Assembly (NCBI RefSeq): GCF_001553785.1
Contig: NZ_LOJP01000002.1
Coordinates: 778,515-842,514, forward strand
Source of the DNA: Actinoplanes sp. TFC3
GTDB taxonomy: Bacteria > Actinomycetota > Actinomycetes > Mycobacteriales > Micromonosporaceae
Reading direction: 5' to 3'
Length of the DNA: 64,000 nt
The notes beneath the pieces were generated by a model, which was not told where the DNA came from, did not search any database, and saw nothing but the letters and a program-made list of their open reading frames with translations. A program made the translations under genes and the position numbers. Within the stretch, counting starts at the first letter, position 1, and the number at the start of each line of letters is the position of its first letter. Positions 53,654 to 62,928 of this stretch are shown here, one piece after another.

Positions 53654-54739
53654 TCAGATGCGGTCGCCGCTGGTCGCGTTGAACAGGTGAACCTGCTCGG
53701 GCTGCGGCTTGATGAACACGGTCTCGCCCATGCTCGGCATCGTGCGCCGGTCGGTGCGAACCACGAAACGCTCCGAGCCACCGTCGAGGGCCGCGTGGCC
53801 GTAGACGTTGGCGTCCGAGCCGAGGTCCTCGACCAGGTCGACGACGATCGGCAGACCACCAGCGGTCGGCGCAACCAGGTCGGTCGACTCGGGACGGAAG
53901 CCCACCGTCACCTTGCTACCGCCGGTCCGGGCCGCCTCGGCCTGCTCGCGCGTCAGCGGCACGGCCAGCGGACCGAAGTCGGCGCCCGCCTCGGTCAGCG
54001 CCACGGTCTTGATGTTCATGGCCGGCGAGCCGATGAAGCCGGCGACGAAGACGTTGCCGGGGGTGTCGTACAGCGCCCGCGGGGTGTCGCACTGCTGCAG
54101 GTTGCCGTCGAGCATGACCGCGACCCGGTGGCCCATCGTCATGGCCTCGACCTGGTCGTGCGTCACGTACACGGTGGTGATGCCCAGCTTGGCCTGCAGC
54201 GTGGCGATCTGCGAGCGGGTCTGCACGCGCAGCTTGGCGTCGAGGTTCGACAGCGGCTCGTCCATGAGGAACACCTGCGGCTCACGCACGATCGCGCGAC
54301 CCATGGCGACACGCTGACGCTGACCACCGGAGAGCGCCTTCGGCTTGCGCGACAGGTACTCGTCGAGCTGCAGCAGCTGGGCGGCTTCCTTGACCCGGCG
54401 GTCGATCTCCGACTTCGGCGTCTTGCGCAGCTTCAGCGCGAACGCCATGTTCTCATAAACCGACATGTGCGGGTACAGAGCGTAGTTCTGGAACACCATC
54501 GCGATGTCGCGGGACTTGGGCGGCAGGTTGGTGACGTCCTTGCCCTCGATCAGGATGCGGCCGCGGTCGACGTCCTCCAGCCCGGCGAGCATGCGCAGGC
54601 TGGTCGACTTGCCACAACCGGAGGGGCCGACCAGGACGAGGAACTCGCCGTCGCCAATCTCCAGGTTGAGCTCGTTGACGGCGGGGCGGTCCGAACCGGG
54701 GTAGACCCGGGAAGCCTTGTCATAGGTCACGGTAGCCAT
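53654..54739 (-). CDS. msiK: Sugar ABC transporter ATP-binding protein (MsiK/UgpC type)
   Basis: 361 residues from ATG 54739. A multi-use ATPase that powers several sugar importers. Walker A GPSGCGKST near 38, Q-loop VFQNYALYPHMSV, signature LSGGQRQRVAMGRA near 135, Walker B VFLMDEPLSNLD and the C-terminal OB/TOBE domain (SKVTVGFRPESTD near 281). No binding-protein or permease genes are near, which fits the orphan MsiK-type arrangement. The symbol is by family; the transporters it serves are elsewhere. Downstream: shared terminator with the Hsp70 fusion. Confidence 0.88.
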   Translation of the reverse strand: MATVTYDKASRVYPGSDRPAVNELNLEIGDGEFLVLVGPSGCGKSTSLRMLAGLEDVDRGRILIEGKDVTNLPPKSRDIAMVFQNYALYPHMSVYENMAFALKLRKTPKSEIDRRVKEAAQLLQLDEYLSRKPKALSGGQRQRVAMGRAIVREPQVFLMDEPLSNLDAKLRVQTRSQIATLQAKLGITTVYVTHDQVEAMTMGHRVAVMLDGNLQQCDTPRALYDTPGNVFVAGFIGSPAMNIKTVALTEAGADFGPLAVPLTREQAEAARTGGSKVTVGFRPESTDLVAPTAGGLPIVVDLVEDLGSDANVYGHAALDGGSERFVVRTDRRTMPSMGETVFIKPQPEQVHLFNATSGDRI

Positions 54740-54826
54740 GAAGCTGTTACTTCCTTTCCACCGGCAGGAACGTGCCGGACGATCCGAGTGGGAGGAATAC
54801 ACGTGCGGCAGACCACACGCCTCGCT

Positions 54827-54855
54827 ACCGTAAAGCCTTTCTCATGTTCTGCCAA
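54827..54855 (-). promoter_or_regulatory. Promoter of the MsiK-type gene
   Basis: Minus strand: TTGGCA (54855-54850), 17-bp spacer, TACGGT (54832-54827). The roughly 80-nt leader has a CCGGCA / TGCCGG stem (54761-54778) shortly before the SD AGGAAG. Confidence 0.6.
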
Positions 54856-54918
54856 GGTCACGATCATGGCGTAACCATTTCGACCCGCTCCGGGGCCACC
54901 CGGTATGCTGGGCCAGCC

Positions 54919-54995
54919 GCCCCTGTAGCTCAGTTGGCCAGAGCACCTGTCTTGTAAACAGGATGTCGTCGGTTCGATTCCGACCGGGGGCTCCA
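54919..54995 (+). tRNA. tRNA-Thr (anticodon TGT)
   Basis: 77 nt with encoded CCA. Acceptor GCCCCTG/CGGGGGC, D-arm AGCTCAGTTGGCCAGAGC, anticodon stem CCTGT/ACAGG with loop CTTGTAA (TGT at 54953-54955), and T-arm GTCGG-TTCGATT-CCGAC. Reads ACA and by wobble ACN. Confidence 0.97.
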
Positions 54996-55142
54996 CTGAC
55001 CCTCACCTGCGGTCCCATAGCGCTTGTCGCGTCCCCGCTTCCGGTCCTCCTGACCCGCGCACGGGCGCGGCGGAGGCCTGGCCAGAGCAGCGTGCCGACG
55101 GCTGACCACCCAGGACAACGGGTGAAGGCATCCGAAGCGACA

Positions 55143-55178
55143 ATCATGGCCGCCCCCCGGATGGGAGACGGCCATGAT
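55143..55178. terminator. Hairpin behind the minus-strand OmpA gene
   Basis: 10-bp stem ATCATGGCCG / CGGCCATGAT with a C-rich loop, 17 nt beyond the stop at 55195. The stretch 54996-55142 shows nothing else recognisable. Confidence 0.7.
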
Positions 55179-55194
55179 CGCTGGGCGGCTGGTG

Positions 55195-56391
55195 CTAGTA
55201 ACGGACGGTGATGTCGACTCGGCGGTTGCGGGCCATGCCGGCGGGCGTCTTGTTGCTGGCGGACGGGTTGGTCTCGCCCCTGGTGATCACGTACGTGCGA
55301 ATACCGGACCGGGCAGCCAGGGCAGCGCAGACTGCCCGCGCCCGGCGCTTACCGAGGGCCCGGCTGGCGGCCGCACTGCCCCGGTCATCGGTGTGTCCGA
55401 CGCAGGTGATGAACCGAACCCCGGCCAGGCTGCTCCGCACAGTAGCCAGGTACCGGCGCTGCGGCGCGCTGATCGCCGAGGAGGCGGTGGCGAAATACAC
55501 CGCTCGCGCCGCTGCGAACGAGTTCAGCACGAGCCGGGTACGACTGCTGGCCCGCAATGTCTTTCCGCCACCGGTCGGCACCGTCGTGACCGCCGCCGCG
55601 ACCGGATAGCCGCCGAGCCGTGCGGCCATGGCCCGGCCGAGCGGGTTCAGCTTTGCCGTGACGACCGCCCGGCGGCTGGCCACGGTGGTCACGGCCCGGC
55701 CGGTGCCGAGCATGACCCGCTTGCCGGACACAGTGCTCCACAACACCAGCGTGTGCCGGCCCCGGACCGGCGAGGAGAACGACACCACCACGGGCACCGT
55801 TGCTCGCGCCGGGGCCTCCCGGGTCACTGTCAGCTTGGACACCCTGACCGTGACCGAGCCGGTGGATGGGGCCGGGCCGGGTGTTTCGCCGCCGCCGGTC
55901 ACCACTGCCGTATACGTACCGTCGACGACAGTGCCGATCAAGTCGGTGATGCGGTACTTGACGGCGGTGGCCGTACCCCGGAAGCCGGTGACCGGGACGA
56001 AGGTGATCACGCCGGTCGTGGCGTCCAGGGCGTACGTGCCCTGCCGGGTGACCAGGACGGTCGTGGCCGGGTTGCCCTGCGCGTCCAGCAGCGTGATGGC
56101 GCCACCGGACGGCACCGGCAGGACTGTCTTGTTGGTGTTGGCGCCGATGACGCAGGAGGTGTCGGAGGCCGATGTGGTAGTGCACGAGCCCTCACCGGGT
56201 GAGGCGTAGGCGGTATAGCCGCTGACGGCTCCGGCGGCAGGTGCCCACGAAACGGTGATCGAAGAGGTACCCGCTCGCACGGTGGGTGCCGTCGCTGGGG
56301 TGCTGGGAGCCGTCACGGCCGGCGGCGACGCCGTCCGGGTGATCGCGGTCGGCGCCCAGGGCACCCTTGCCGAGCCGGTCGCCGCCCGCAT
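55195..56391 (-). pseudogene. 5'-truncated surface protein: FnIII + CshA-like repeat + OmpA domain
   Basis: Open frame to at least 56577, but only the part below about 56340 matches surface proteins; start ATG 56391 is a guess. Residues about 30-90 are FnIII-like (GTSSITVSWAPAAGAVSGY), then a CshA-type fibril repeat (LDAQGNPATTVLVTRQGTY, TGVITFVPVTGF) and a C-terminal OmpA domain (CVGHTDDRGSAAASRALGKR, NRRVDITV). No signal peptide or other export signal is in frame, so the 5' part is probably lost at the junction with the plus-strand OmpA gene; the FnIII-CshA join also looks shortened. Binds peptidoglycan if expressed. Confidence 0.65.
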
Positions 56392-56740
56392 CACCTCGCC
56401 CGGCGCCATCAATCGGCTACTCGCCGTGGTGTACCTCCCCGTCAGCGACTTCTCCCTCGACACCAACGCCCGCCGAGTGCTCGGCACCGTCGCCCTCCAG
56501 GCACGCACGTACGGTTTCGGCACCGCCCTCATGGTCGGGCACACCGACGCCGACGGCACCGCCAGCTCGAACACCACCCTTTCCCAACGCCGCGCCGCTC
56601 AGGTCGCCGCCTACTTCCGGCGCACCTACACCGGCCTCCGCGCCACCCACACCGGGCGCGGCGAAACCGAACCCGTACGCCCCAACACCACCGAGCGCAA
56701 CAAGGCCGTCAACCGCCGCGTCGAGATCTACATCGGCTAA
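56339..56740 (+). pseudogene. 5'-truncated OmpA-domain protein on the opposite strand
   Basis: 133 codons from an arbitrary GTG at 56339. Only an OmpA-C domain is recognisable: VVYLPVSDFSLDTNARRVL, LMVGHTDADGTASSNTTLSQ and RNKAVNRRVEIYIG, i.e. the D...R peptidoglycan-binding motif pattern. Nothing upstream of about 56400 in this frame looks native; it runs antisense to the FnIII part of the minus-strand gene. It is a different paralogue from the minus-strand OmpA domain. No signal peptide. Confidence 0.6.
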
Positions 56741-56901
56741 CCGCATCTTGATCGGTGGAATTTCTCATCCGACAGCAAACCCGCGCAAAGCTAAGTGCTC
56801 GGAGGCGGCAATGAGCGCTGGCCCCCCGTGTGTTGCCCCTCGCAAGCCGGACGAAGGTCCGCGACGGACAGTTCGTTGGCGAGGTGGGCGAAGCCGGTGG
56901 G
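56741..56901. other. Short spacer without recognised features
   Basis: Lower-GC 160 nt between the plus-strand OmpA fragment and the class I fumarase stop; I see no gene or hairpin of note. Confidence 0.4.
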
Positions 56902-58569
<1,668 letters not shown>

Positions 58570-58627
58570 GACGGGCAAGCCTAGGCCAGCCCCGGCCGGG
58601 CAGGCGAATCACCGGGTGCGGTTTTGC

Positions 58628-59947
58628 TCACCGGGCGGCAGCGGAACCGAACCGCAGGTAAGCCATGTCACGTCCGGAGACCAGGATCAGACCGCTCGGG
58701 CCGGCCGCGTACACCTTCGCGTCGGTGCGGGCTTCGGTCAGAACACCGCCGGTGCGCGGGCTCACAGCAATGACGCGAGCAGGCTTTTCATCGGCAACAA
58801 CCGCTGCATACGGAGTGAGCGCAGCGGTCGCGCCGGAGTTGACCCCGCGCCGCCAGGCAACCGAGCCCCGCCCGAACGACCGAGCGGTGATCGTCTTCTT
58901 GTCGACACTTCGTATCAGGGCGTAGGAATTGTTCACCGCGAGCACGCTCTGCCCCTTGTCGCCCTTCCACAGGGTGCGTCCGTCATGTGCGGCGATCAGT
59001 TCCTCCTTGCCGTACGGATCCACTCCCAGCACAACGTCGGAGCCCCCGGCCGGGTCCTTCTCCTGTTTGCAGTGCGACCCGTTGTCAGCGGTGCGCAGGT
59101 TCAGGCCCTCGCGCTGCCACACCGCCTGCCCATTGGGTGGATCGTGCGCGGTCACGCTGTAGTAGCAGGTGCCGTCGCGCGCGTCGCCGGTCACGGTCAG
59201 CACCCGGCTGCCAACAACCGTCACCCGCTGGTCCGAACCCGGTGTGCGAGTCTGCGTGACCTGCCCCTGCGCGGTGTCGATGATCTGGATCTTTCCGTCG
59301 CCGGGCAGTCCGATCAGGTCAGGCAACGGCTGCGGCCCGCCGGCATGCTGGTCAACGCGGTCGCTGCCAAGCGGCTGGGTGTCGGGCAGGTCGGGGTTCG
59401 AGGCGTTGAGCACAAACCCGATCCCGCCCGTGCCGACCGTCCACAACGGCTTGCTCCCCCGCGGATCCCACGCGCTGAGCTCGCATTCGCCGGCCTTCGG
59501 ACACCGAAGATCAAGAATGGCATCGGCGTACGTCCACACTGCCGTCGCTGCCGTGTCCTTACGCCGCACCGCCCCCGTCGCCGGGTCGAGCACCTCGTAA
59601 CCCTTGGTGAGCAGCCGCCCGACCACCACCACGGCGTCGTCATCGCTGCCGGCCACCCCGGCCCAATCCGCATCCGACTTCCACAGCTTCACCCCGGCCG
59701 CCGTCCCGTACGCCTCCACCGAGGTCCGGTACTCGACCACCACAGAGCCACCGGTGATCGTGATGCTCTTCGGGGACCCACCGATCGCGGTCTGCCACGC
59801 GGCCACGCCCTCGGCGATCGGGTCGCTCTGCGTCACCCAGGACCAGACCCGCGGCCACGGGTTCCAGACGCCGGTGGTGGCCAGCACCACCAGGGTGATG
59901 ACGCCAGCCAGCGCCCACCCACGCGCAGTCGGACCCCCACCAGCCAC
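58628..59947 (-). CDS. Membrane-anchored PQQ-like beta-propeller protein
   Basis: 439 residues from GTG 59947. One TM helix at about 10-27 (WALAGVITLVVLATTGVW), then an extracellular seven-bladed-propeller-like domain of repeats with AxDPRGSKPLW, GKIQIIDTAQG and HDGRTLWKGDKGQ type blades (WD/PQQ-like). Three or four Cys (CPKAGEC, GTCYY, HCKQ) suggest disulfides. Function unknown; resembles the extracellular half of the Hsp70 fusion at 50698. Ends 58 nt before the class I fumarase start, same strand, so possibly co-transcribed. Confidence 0.75.
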   Translation of the reverse strand: MAGGGPTARGWALAGVITLVVLATTGVWNPWPRVWSWVTQSDPIAEGVAAWQTAIGGSPKSITITGGSVVVEYRTSVEAYGTAAGVKLWKSDADWAGVAGSDDDAVVVVGRLLTKGYEVLDPATGAVRRKDTAATAVWTYADAILDLRCPKAGECELSAWDPRGSKPLWTVGTGGIGFVLNASNPDLPDTQPLGSDRVDQHAGGPQPLPDLIGLPGDGKIQIIDTAQGQVTQTRTPGSDQRVTVVGSRVLTVTGDARDGTCYYSVTAHDPPNGQAVWQREGLNLRTADNGSHCKQEKDPAGGSDVVLGVDPYGKEELIAAHDGRTLWKGDKGQSVLAVNNSYALIRSVDKKTITARSFGRGSVAWRRGVNSGATAALTPYAAVVADEKPARVIAVSPRTGGVLTEARTDAKVYAAGPSGLILVSGRDMAYLRFGSAAAR

Positions 59948-60008
59948 GCGCCCACGGTAACGAGATCACCGGGCGGACAGAACAGCCCGATAAGCCCGTG
60001 TCGCTGTG

Positions 60009-60497
60009 TTAAGTCCCACTCGCCGCCCGGACCAGGGGCATCGTCCGGTAAGCGATCTGCTCGGCGAGCGCAATGATCGTGGAGGCCCGCACGATGCCCT
60101 CGTACCCGACGATCTGGTCGATGACGCGCTGCAGGTCGGCGTTGTTGCGCGCCACAATCCGGCACATCAGGTCGCCACTGCCGGTGATCGTATGTGCCTC
60201 CAAGACCTCGGGAATGTCAGCGAGATGCGCAGTCACCGCGCCGTGGCCGTACCGTTGCGAAATCTCCAACGTCACAAAGCTCATCACTTCGAAACCGATG
60301 GCAGCCGGTGCGATCTGCGGGTTTCGAATGGCGCCGCGAGCCAGGAGTTTGTCCAGCCGCGATTGCACGGTCCCGCGGGCGACCGCAAGGCGCCGCGACA
60401 TTTCGAGTACGCCCACGCGTGGCTCGTCATCGAGCAGCGCGAGGATCCTGCCGTCGAGAGCATCCAGGTGAACATCCTGTACAGCCATAGTGCCCAT
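60009..60497 (-). CDS. Lrp/AsnC-family transcriptional regulator
   Basis: 162 residues from ATG 60497 (160 if the ATG at 60488 is used). N-terminal HTH: LDALDGRILALLDDEPRVGV, then EMSRRLAVARGTVQSRLDKL (recognition helix), and the C-terminal RAM domain (TGSGDLMCRIVARNNADLQR near 100, with SGDLM as the ligand loop). Divergent from hppD (80 nt apart), so it most likely controls tyrosine breakdown in response to an aromatic amino acid. A dyad near hppD's start is a candidate site. Confidence 0.92.
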   Translation of the reverse strand: MGTMAVQDVHLDALDGRILALLDDEPRVGVLEMSRRLAVARGTVQSRLDKLLARGAIRNPQIAPAAIGFEVMSFVTLEISQRYGHGAVTAHLADIPEVLEAHTITGSGDLMCRIVARNNADLQRVIDQIVGYEGIVRASTIIALAEQIAYRTMPLVRAASGT

Positions 60498-60540
60498 GGA
60501 CTCTACCGAATGCGCAGACTGACCAGCCGAAAATCGGACT

Positions 60541-60568
60541 GTTGCCCAGTGCTGTGACCTGGGACAAC
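60541..60568. promoter_or_regulatory. Imperfect dyad near the hppD start
   Basis: GTTG-CCCAG ... CTGGGACAAC; arms match apart from one missing base. Lies between the divergent Lrp-type and hppD starts; candidate Lrp operator. Confidence 0.45.
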
Positions 60569-60576
60569 CTCTAGCA

Positions 60577-61731
60577 ATGACGCAGGTTCAGGAACACGCC
60601 ACGATCACCGACGACGTCTTCCCCGTGAAAGGCGTCGACTACCTCCAGTTCCTCGTGGGCAACGCCAAGCAGGCGGCCCACTACTACTCGACCGCGTTCG
60701 GGATGACCTGTGTGGCCTATCGCGGCCCCGAACTCGGCTACCGCGACCACGCCGAATACGTGCTGGTCAGCGGCAACGCCCGCTTCCTGATCACCGGCGC
60801 GGTGCATGCCGGCGCCGAGGGCAGCGACCACGTGGCCAAGCACAGCGACGGCATCCGCGACATCGCCCTGCACGTCCCCGACGTCGACAAGGCCTTCGCC
60901 CACGCCGTGTCCGCCGGCGCGCGCCCGGTCACCGAGCCGCACGACATCAGCGACGACCACGGCACCGTCCGCGTCGCCGCCATCGCCTCGTACGGGGACA
61001 CGCTGCACACGCTGATCGACCGCTCGCGCTATCAAGGGCCGTTCCTGCCCGGCTTCGTGACCCGGGGACCCATCGTCGACCGGCAACCCGCGATCGACGC
61101 CGGCCTGCAGCCCAAGCGGTACTTCCAGGCCGTGGACCACGTGGTCGGCAACGTCGAACTCGGCAAGATGGACGAGTGGGTGGAGTTCTACCGGCGTGTC
61201 ATGGGCTTCACCAACATGGCCGAGTTCATCGGTGACGACATCGCCACTGACTATTCGGCCCTGATGAGCAAGGTCGTCGCGGATGGCTCGCGCAAGGTGA
61301 AGTTCCCGCTCAACGAGCCGGCCGTGTCCCAGCGCAAATCCCAGATCGATGAGTACCTGGAGTTCTACGGCGGCCCCGGCGCCCAGCACGTGGCCGTGGC
61401 AACCAACGACATCCTGGCCAGCGTCGACGCCATGCGCGCGGCCGGCCTCGAATTCCTGGACACCCCCGACTCGTACTACGACGACCCGTCGCTGCGGGCC
61501 AGAATCGGCCAGGTCCGGGTGCCGATCGAGGAACTGAAGAAGCGCTCGATCCTGGTGGACCGCGACGAAGACGGCTACCTCCTGCAGATCTTCACCAAGC
61601 CCGTCCAGGACCGCCCGACGGTGTTTTTCGAGCTGATCGAACGCCACGGGTCGCTGGGGTTCGGCAAGGGCAACTTCAAGGCCCTGTTCGAAGCCATCGA
61701 GCGGGAACAAGAGCTACGCGGAAACCTGTAA
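60577..61731 (+). CDS. hppD: 4-Hydroxyphenylpyruvate dioxygenase
   Basis: 384 residues, full length. Converts 4-hydroxyphenylpyruvate to homogentisate with Fe(II) and O2 in tyrosine degradation. The iron ligands are in place: H188 (AVDHVVGN), H271 (AQHVAVAT) and E352 (FFELIER); FGKGNFKALFEAIE ends the protein as in other HPPDs. Stand-alone, divergent from the Lrp-type gene. Its 3' end is overlapped for 157 nt by the antisense C-terminus of the MFS gene. Confidence 0.97.
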   Translation: MTQVQEHATITDDVFPVKGVDYLQFLVGNAKQAAHYYSTAFGMTCVAYRGPELGYRDHAEYVLVSGNARFLITGAVHAGAEGSDHVAKHSDGIRDIALHVPDVDKAFAHAVSAGARPVTEPHDISDDHGTVRVAAIASYGDTLHTLIDRSRYQGPFLPGFVTRGPIVDRQPAIDAGLQPKRYFQAVDHVVGNVELGKMDEWVEFYRRVMGFTNMAEFIGDDIATDYSALMSKVVADGSRKVKFPLNEPAVSQRKSQIDEYLEFYGGPGAQHVAVATNDILASVDAMRAAGLEFLDTPDSYYDDPSLRARIGQVRVPIEELKKRSILVDRDEDGYLLQIFTKPVQDRPTVFFELIERHGSLGFGKGNFKALFEAIEREQELRGNL

Positions 61732-62882
61732 CACTGTCTGACGTGACCGCAGCAAACAACGACGCCCCAGACAGGGGCCCGCCGAGCCCCGAGCGTGACT
61801 TGGGGGCGCCTGGGGGTGGGCTTGGCTCGGGTGGCCCCCACCAGCCGTTCCCCCACAAACGCCCCACCGCCGATGCCGATCTGGAATGCCACCACGTACG
61901 CCGCTGACGCCGCGTCCCGGGCGGTAGGCGCCACCCGCAGGATCGTCGATTGCAGCACGATCGGCAGCGCCGTGAACGCTCCGCCCCAGGCCAGCACCGC
62001 CACCACAGTCGCCGCCGCCCCGAGCACCGGCACCAGCACGGCCAACGCCACTCCGATCGCGGTGACCAGCACCGTCAGCAGCGGGCCGGGCCAGCGGTCC
62101 ACCCAGCGGCCCACCAACCAGTTGCCGATCAAGCCCATGACGCCATAGCCGAGCAGCAGCAGCGTCAGCCCGGCACCTTCGAGGCCCGCGTCGCGCCGGA
62201 CCAGCGGGGCGATGTAGGTGTACGCCGCGAAGTGCCCGATCACCACGGTCATCGTCAGCAGGCACACCGTCGCAACCGGCCCGGAGCGGATGACCCGCAG
62301 GGAGGCTCGGGCTTGCGGCAAAGCTTCGAGCTTGGGCAGGACCAGCAGGATCCCCGCTGCACAGCTCACCCCCAGCGCCGCGAGCACGCCCAGCGCCACC
62401 CGCCAGCCCAGCCATTGACCAAGAGCCGTTCCGAGCGGGACGCCCAGCACCAGGGCCAGCGAGTTGCCGGCGAAAACCATCGCTGTGGCGCGACCTGCTT
62501 GACCTTCGGGGGCGAGCCTGGCGGCCACCGGAGCGATCGTTGACCAGAACACGCCGTGCGCCACCGCGCAGATCAGCCGAGACAGGGCGAGGATGAGGAA
62601 GGTGGGTGCGAAAGCGGCCACCAGCTGGGAAATCGCGAAGATCGCCAGGGTGGCGGCAAGCAGGGTGTGCCGCGGGATCCGCATGGTGAGCGCGGTCAGC
62701 GGGATGGTGGTCAGGCCGGCGACGAGGGCGTAGCTGGTCAGCAGCAGACCGACGTCCGCCTCGCTGACCGACAGACCCGACGCGATCTGCGGGAGCAGCC
62801 CGACCGGGATGGTCTCCGCGGTGACGTAGGCAAAGCAAGAAGCGCCGAGCACGGCGAGCGCACCACGGTGGTCAGGGTTCAC
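61575..62882 (-). CDS. MFS transporter with abnormal C-terminus overlapping hppD
   Basis: 435 residues from GTG 62882 as an open frame. About 11 TM segments of an MFS DHA1-type exporter are clear (AYVTAETIPVGLLPQIASG, LTMRIPRHTLLAATLA motif, GVPLGTALGQWLGWRVAL). After GGGAFVGERLVG the expected last helix does not appear in any frame: the next 88 or so residues (RAKPTPRRPQ ... then Arg/Ser-rich antisense-like sequence) run across hppD on the other strand. A frameshift or deletion of the 3' part is inferred. Divergent from a ROK regulator. Confidence 0.65.
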   Translation of the reverse strand: MNPDHRGALAVLGASCFAYVTAETIPVGLLPQIASGLSVSEADVGLLLTSYALVAGLTTIPLTALTMRIPRHTLLAATLAIFAISQLVAAFAPTFLILALSRLICAVAHGVFWSTIAPVAARLAPEGQAGRATAMVFAGNSLALVLGVPLGTALGQWLGWRVALGVLAALGVSCAAGILLVLPKLEALPQARASLRVIRSGPVATVCLLTMTVVIGHFAAYTYIAPLVRRDAGLEGAGLTLLLLGYGVMGLIGNWLVGRWVDRWPGPLLTVLVTAIGVALAVLVPVLGAAATVVAVLAWGGAFTALPIVLQSTILRVAPTARDAASAAYVVAFQIGIGGGAFVGERLVGATRAKPTPRRPQVTLGARRAPVWGVVVCCGHVRQCYRFPRSSCSRSMASNRALKLPLPNPSDPWRSISSKNTVGRSWTGLVKICRR

Positions 62883-62928
62883 CCAGCAAGAATAAACTCC
62901 AACCAAGAGCATAAGTAGGGGGTACGGT

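Noticed and set aside
54727..55175. Minus-strand frames with GIEPTTSCLQDRCS-like peptides
   Set aside because: These are the known spurious peptides made by translating the antisense of tRNA genes; the tRNA-Thr explains them.
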